From NCBI GenBank assembly GCA_038331135.1, contig JBBQOS010000021.1, forward strand, positions 1-17,526: a stretch of 17,526 bases of DNA, in the 5' to 3' direction. Numbering within the stretch: position 1 is the stretch's first letter; every line of letters begins with the position of its first letter. The stretch comes from UBA9337 sp038331135 (GTDB taxonomy: Bacteria; Patescibacteriota; Minisyncoccia; Moranbacterales; UBA9337). The notes under the pieces were generated by a model that made no database searches, was not told the origin of the DNA, and saw nothing but the letters and a program-made list of their open reading frames with translations. This document shows, piece by piece, positions 15,405 to 17,526 of the stretch. The position numbers and the translations under genes were made by a program.

Positions 15405-16775
15405 ATGACTACAAATAAGAAAAAGAATAATAAAAAAACAACTCCCAAGAAAAAAGGAATTGTTAAAAAACATTCTAATAAAAAAATAGTCAAAAAGACT
15501 GTTGGGAAGAGTGCGCGCGAAATAATCAAGAAAAAGGATAAAAAAATAATAAAGAAAATTTCTAAAAAAGCACCTAAAAAAATGATAAAAAAATATACCA
15601 AGAAGGCAGCAAAGAAGGTGGTCAAAAAAATGGTGCCAGCTAAAAAAGCTAAGAAAACCAGCGGAGCTAAAGAAAAAATAAATAATATTATAGATGATTT
15701 GGTTTCTCGCGGAAAGCAACGTGGTTTTATAACTGAAGATGAAATTATCCATACTTTTCCAGATATGGAAAAGTATATAGAAGAGCTGGAAGAGCTTTAT
15801 GGTAAATTGGAAGTTGGCGGTGTGCGCATAATGAGTTCTGGAGAAGTGATAAAAAATGAAACAGATAAAATAGCTAATGATTTTATAGAAGAAAAGAAAA
15901 GCAAATCTAAAAAGAAAAAGAAAGTAGCTGGAGAATCAGAACCTAATTATAATGATTCTGTGCAGATGTATTTGAGAGAAATTGGAAAAGTGCCTCTTTT
16001 AAAATCTGATGATGAAGTCAGACTTGCGAAATTAATTGAAAAAGGAGAAATATCCGCCAAGCAAAAATTGACTGAGGCGAATCTGCGTTTAGTGGTTAGT
16101 ATCGCCAAAAAATATGTGGGCAGATCTAATAATTTATCTTTGCTTGATTTAATTCAGGAGGGTAATATTGGATTATTTAAAGCTGTTGAAAAATTTGATT
16201 ATCACAAGGGTTACAAATTTTCCACTTACGCGACTTGGTGGATCCGCCAAGCAATTACTAGAGCGTTAGCTGATCAATCCAGGACAATTCGTATCCCGGT
16301 GCATATGGTAGAAACTATTAATAAGTACACTCAGATAGTGAGACAGCTGGTTCAAGAATTAGGTAGAGAGCCACTAGCTGAGGAAATTGCGGCTGAGATG
16401 GATATGGAAGTAGATAAGATAAGGCACATTCAAAAAATTTCTCAAGAAACAGTTTCTTTAGAAACTTCAATTGGAGATAGTGAAGATGACAGTGTGTTGG
16501 GAGATTTTATTGAAGATACAGAAACTATTATGCCCGACCAAACTGCTTCTAGAACATTGCTTAAAAATCATGTAATTGAAATTTTAGAAGAACTTAGCCC
16601 TCGTGAACAAAGAATTCTTAAAATTCGTTTTGGACTGGATGATGGCGTAACTCATACATTGGAAGAAGTGGGACAAGAGTTTGGCGTAACTCGAGAGCGT
16701 ATTCGGCAAATTGAAGCCAAGGCTTTGGATAAAATAAGGAATCAAAAAGGTTTAGGAAAATTAAGAGATTATTAA
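15405..16775 (+). CDS. rpoD: Primary sigma factor RpoD with lysine-rich N-terminal tail (456 aa)
   Basis: This is the housekeeping sigma-70 factor that directs RNA polymerase to -35/-10 promoters. Region 1.1-like sequence lies at about 89-145 and region 1.2 begins at 183 (NDSVQMYLREIGKVPLL). Region 2 includes LVVSIAKKYV, DLIQEGNIGL and the -10-binding, melting helix YKFSTYATWWIRQAITRA at 270-287. Region 3 follows, and region 4 has LSPREQRILKIRFGL and the -35-binding helix-turn-helix VTRERIRQIEAKALDKIR at 428-445. It ends at the usual distance after that helix. Odd feature: the first 84 residues contain 38 lysines, with a strict KKxx repeat at 46-75, resembling histone H1-type tails. Alternative internal starts that would remove the tail exist only far downstream; the reading frame and composition favour the first ATG. 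Its own promoter is predicted upstream. Confidence 0.96.
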   Translation: MTTNKKKNNKKTTPKKKGIVKKHSNKKIVKKTVGKSAREIIKKKDKKIIKKISKKAPKKMIKKYTKKAAKKVVKKMVPAKKAKKTSGAKEKINNIIDDLVSRGKQRGFITEDEIIHTFPDMEKYIEELEELYGKLEVGGVRIMSSGEVIKNETDKIANDFIEEKKSKSKKKKKVAGESEPNYNDSVQMYLREIGKVPLLKSDDEVRLAKLIEKGEISAKQKLTEANLRLVVSIAKKYVGRSNNLSLLDLIQEGNIGLFKAVEKFDYHKGYKFSTYATWWIRQAITRALADQSRTIRIPVHMVETINKYTQIVRQLVQELGREPLAEEIAAEMDMEVDKIRHIQKISQETVSLETSIGDSEDDSVLGDFIEDTETIMPDQTASRTLLKNHVIEILEELSPREQRILKIRFGLDDGVTHTLEEVGQEFGVTRERIRQIEAKALDKIRNQKGLGKLRDY

Positions 16776-16792
16776 TTTTAAAAAATAAAATT

Positions 16793-17185
16793 ATGGAAAA
16801 CTTGGATTTCAATAAAACGCAATCTGGAGGTTTTAACCCCGCAGAGAAATATACTAATAAAGATACAAAACCTTTTGATCCCGAAACAGAGCTTAGCGGA
16901 CCGAGTTTAAGAGTACTTAACGCCACAAAGATGGAATTGGGAAAACTTTTTGGTTTTGGACTAAAAGACATAGCTGATGATACTGATTTGATGGCAGAAA
17001 TTAATCGTCATTTTTTTAGCAATAGGGGAATGATGGAAAATAAGACTAGAGAATGGAAAGTAGCACTTGGTGATGTTAATAAAGATGCTACAAAAGTAGA
17101 GGAGCAAATGGCTAAAAATTTCGCCCAAAGTGTGTTTGATTTTATAACTATAGAATCTAAATTAAAAGATAGGTATAATAATTAA
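16793..17185 (+). CDS. Unrecognised soluble protein downstream of rpoD (130 aa)
   Basis: I do not recognise this protein. It has no signal peptide, membrane helix or known motif. The first 35 residues or so are polar and probably unstructured (FNKTQSGGFNPAEKYTNKD, then PFDPETELSGPS). The rest looks like a compact helical domain with aromatic residues: MELGKLFGFGLKDIADDTD, then INRHFFSNRG, then a final helix around FAQSVFDFITIESKL. It begins 17 bases after the rpoD stop with no promoter between, so it is probably read through from the rpoD promoter and made with the sigma factor. A polymerase- or sigma-associated role can be imagined from position alone; nothing in the sequence demonstrates it. 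Confidence 0.7.
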   Translation: MENLDFNKTQSGGFNPAEKYTNKDTKPFDPETELSGPSLRVLNATKMELGKLFGFGLKDIADDTDLMAEINRHFFSNRGMMENKTREWKVALGDVNKDATKVEEQMAKNFAQSVFDFITIESKLKDRYNN

Positions 17186-17198
17186 ATATGATTTTTAC

Positions 17199-17223
17199 TT
17201 TTTTCTATGTATTATAGAGAAAA
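17199..17223 (+). terminator. A/T-rich hairpin after the 130-aa gene, possible weak terminator
   Basis: TTTTTTCTAT pairs with ATAGAGAAAA over 10 bp (one G-U pair) around a GTATT loop, starting 14 bases after the stop codon. Only three T residues follow before GGG, and the stem has a single G-C pair, so it would be a poor intrinsic terminator. Its position at the end of the rpoD transcript is the main reason to report it. Confidence 0.3.
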
Positions 17224-17300
17224 TTTGGGTTTGATAATTGTAGCAGTTTTGAGATATTATTTGTAATTTTATGTCAGTTCGTAATTTGTAGTACATACTC

Positions 17301-17328
17301 TTGATTTATTGTGTAAATAATATATAAT
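17301..17328 (+). promoter_or_regulatory. Predicted upstream promoter in the rpoD-to-tRNA gap
   Basis: TTGATT (17301-17306), 16 bases, then a perfect TATAAT (17323-17328). Transcription from about 17335 would produce a leader of roughly 115 bases before the tRNA, containing the hairpin at 17371-17399. The rest of the 266-base gap holds no open reading frame I would support. Confidence 0.5.
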
Positions 17329-17370
17329 AATCTTTGTTGGCTTTGAAATGGGATTTTTTAGTTTTTAAAA

Positions 17371-17399
17371 TTTGGTTAATAATTTTATTGTTAATCAAA
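17371..17399. repeat. Hairpin-forming inverted repeat between two predicted promoters
   Basis: TTTGGTTAATAA pairs with TTGTTAATCAAA over 12 bp, including two G-U pairs, around a five-base TTTTA loop. On the plus strand no T-run follows. On the minus strand the stem is followed by TTTT, so it could weakly terminate minus-strand transcripts entering from beyond the tRNA. It lies just upstream of the second tRNA promoter. Confidence 0.4.
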
Positions 17400-17401
17400 C
17401 A

Positions 17402-17429
17402 TTGAAAACTTAGCCCAGTTAAATAGAAT
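17402..17429 (+). promoter_or_regulatory. Predicted proximal promoter of the tRNA-Asn gene
   Basis: TTGAAA (17402-17407), 16 bases, then TAGAAT (17424-17429). Transcription would start near 17436, about 16 bases before the mature tRNA 5' end, a typical distance for a tRNA gene. The -10 and following bases TAGAATACAA repeat exactly those of the rpoD promoter. Confidence 0.6.
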
Positions 17430-17451
17430 ACAAATTTAACGGGCCAAGCAT

Positions 17452-17526
17452 TCCGCGATAGCTCAGTGGTAGAGCAGTTGACTGTTAATCAATTGGTCGG
17501 GGGTTCGAATCCCTCTCGCGGAGCCA
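17452..17526 (+). tRNA. trnN: tRNA-Asn (anticodon GTT), CCA encoded
   Basis: The cloverleaf is complete: acceptor TCCGCGA with TCGCGGA, D arm GCTC-AGTGGTA-GAGC, anticodon arm GTTGA-CTGTTAA-TCAAT (one G-U pair), five-base variable loop TGGTC, T arm GGGGG-TTCGAAT-CCCTC (one G-U pair), discriminator G and encoded CCA. The anticodon GTT at positions 34-36 of the loop reads Asn codons AAC and AAU. The gene ends on the last base of the window; other tRNA genes may follow outside it. Confidence 0.96.

Noticed and set aside
15390..15752. Minus-strand open frame rich in Phe and Ile opposite the start of rpoD
   Set aside because: It is the antisense image of the lysine-rich tail of RpoD; the apparent hydrophobic segments arise from AAA/AAG codons read backwards.
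211..17185. Possible use of UGA as a sense codon (as in Gracilibacteria/Absconditabacteria), because no gene here ends in TGA
   Set aside because: Eleven genes end in TAA and one in TAG, but dnaG, rpoD and the others are full length with no in-frame TGA, so nothing requires recoding. Rarity of TGA stops fits low GC content.
17220..17340. A/T-rich stretch with loosely similar words (TTTGTAATTTTATG, CGTAATTTGTAG) suggesting a decayed CRISPR array
   Set aside because: No exact repeat of useful length, no regular spacing and no cas genes.
17452..17526. tRNA-Asn as an attachment site for an integrated element
   Set aside because: No integrase gene and no direct repeat of the tRNA 3' end elsewhere in the window; sequence beyond the tRNA is not available.

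Overview
The window is AT-rich, gene-dense bacterial DNA. The gene set points to the Candidate Phyla Radiation (Patescibacteria), most likely a Parcubacteria-type lineage. The pointers are a VirB2-like small pilin next to a VirD4/TraG-type ATPase, a DUF5663-like small protein, a membrane-anchored protein of the kind usually labelled baseplate J-like, an FtsA/PilM-type actin fold protein, and a lysine-rich extension on the main sigma factor. This placement is an inference from gene content; no rRNA or ribosomal protein is present to confirm it. All 12 complete genes end in TAA or TAG, and none has a recognisable Shine-Dalgarno sequence before its start.

Layout. Positions 1-98 (minus strand) hold the first 32 codons of a membrane protein, probably a GT39-type glycosyltransferase. 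A divergent promoter region follows. From 211 to 13398 a long run of plus-strand genes is separated by 1-91 bases: two unrecognised acidic coiled-coil proteins (390 and 1344 aa), a DUF5663-like protein, a small conserved protein, a type IV secretion-type ATPase (830 aa), a VirB2-like pilin, a PfkB sugar kinase, an FtsA/PilM-like ATPase and a membrane-anchored baseplate J-like protein. The spacing suggests one operon or a few overlapping ones. Much of it looks like an envelope-spanning, pilus- or secretion-like apparatus. A second block carries dnaG and rpoD, each with its own candidate promoter, then an unrecognised 130-aa protein. The window ends on a complete tRNA-Asn(GUU) with encoded CCA, preceded by a good promoter.

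How the genes may work together. The ATPase and pilin supply the two hallmark parts of a type IV secretion-like machine. The 1344-aa protein has two hydrophobic segments and long coiled coils and could act as a scaffold. The actin-fold ATPase and the single-pass protein downstream form a tight pair that could link cytoplasm to cell surface. The sugar kinase is a metabolic outlier. dnaG-rpoD is the familiar core replication/transcription pair.

The most unusual non-coding signal is a 60-base stretch at 5769-5828, just before the 152-aa gene. It can fold into a compact three-way junction and matches no RNA family I can name. Other points worth attention are a strict KKxx repeat in the sigma factor tail, an inverted repeat overlapping the dnaG promoter, and three exact in-frame tandem duplications inside genes.
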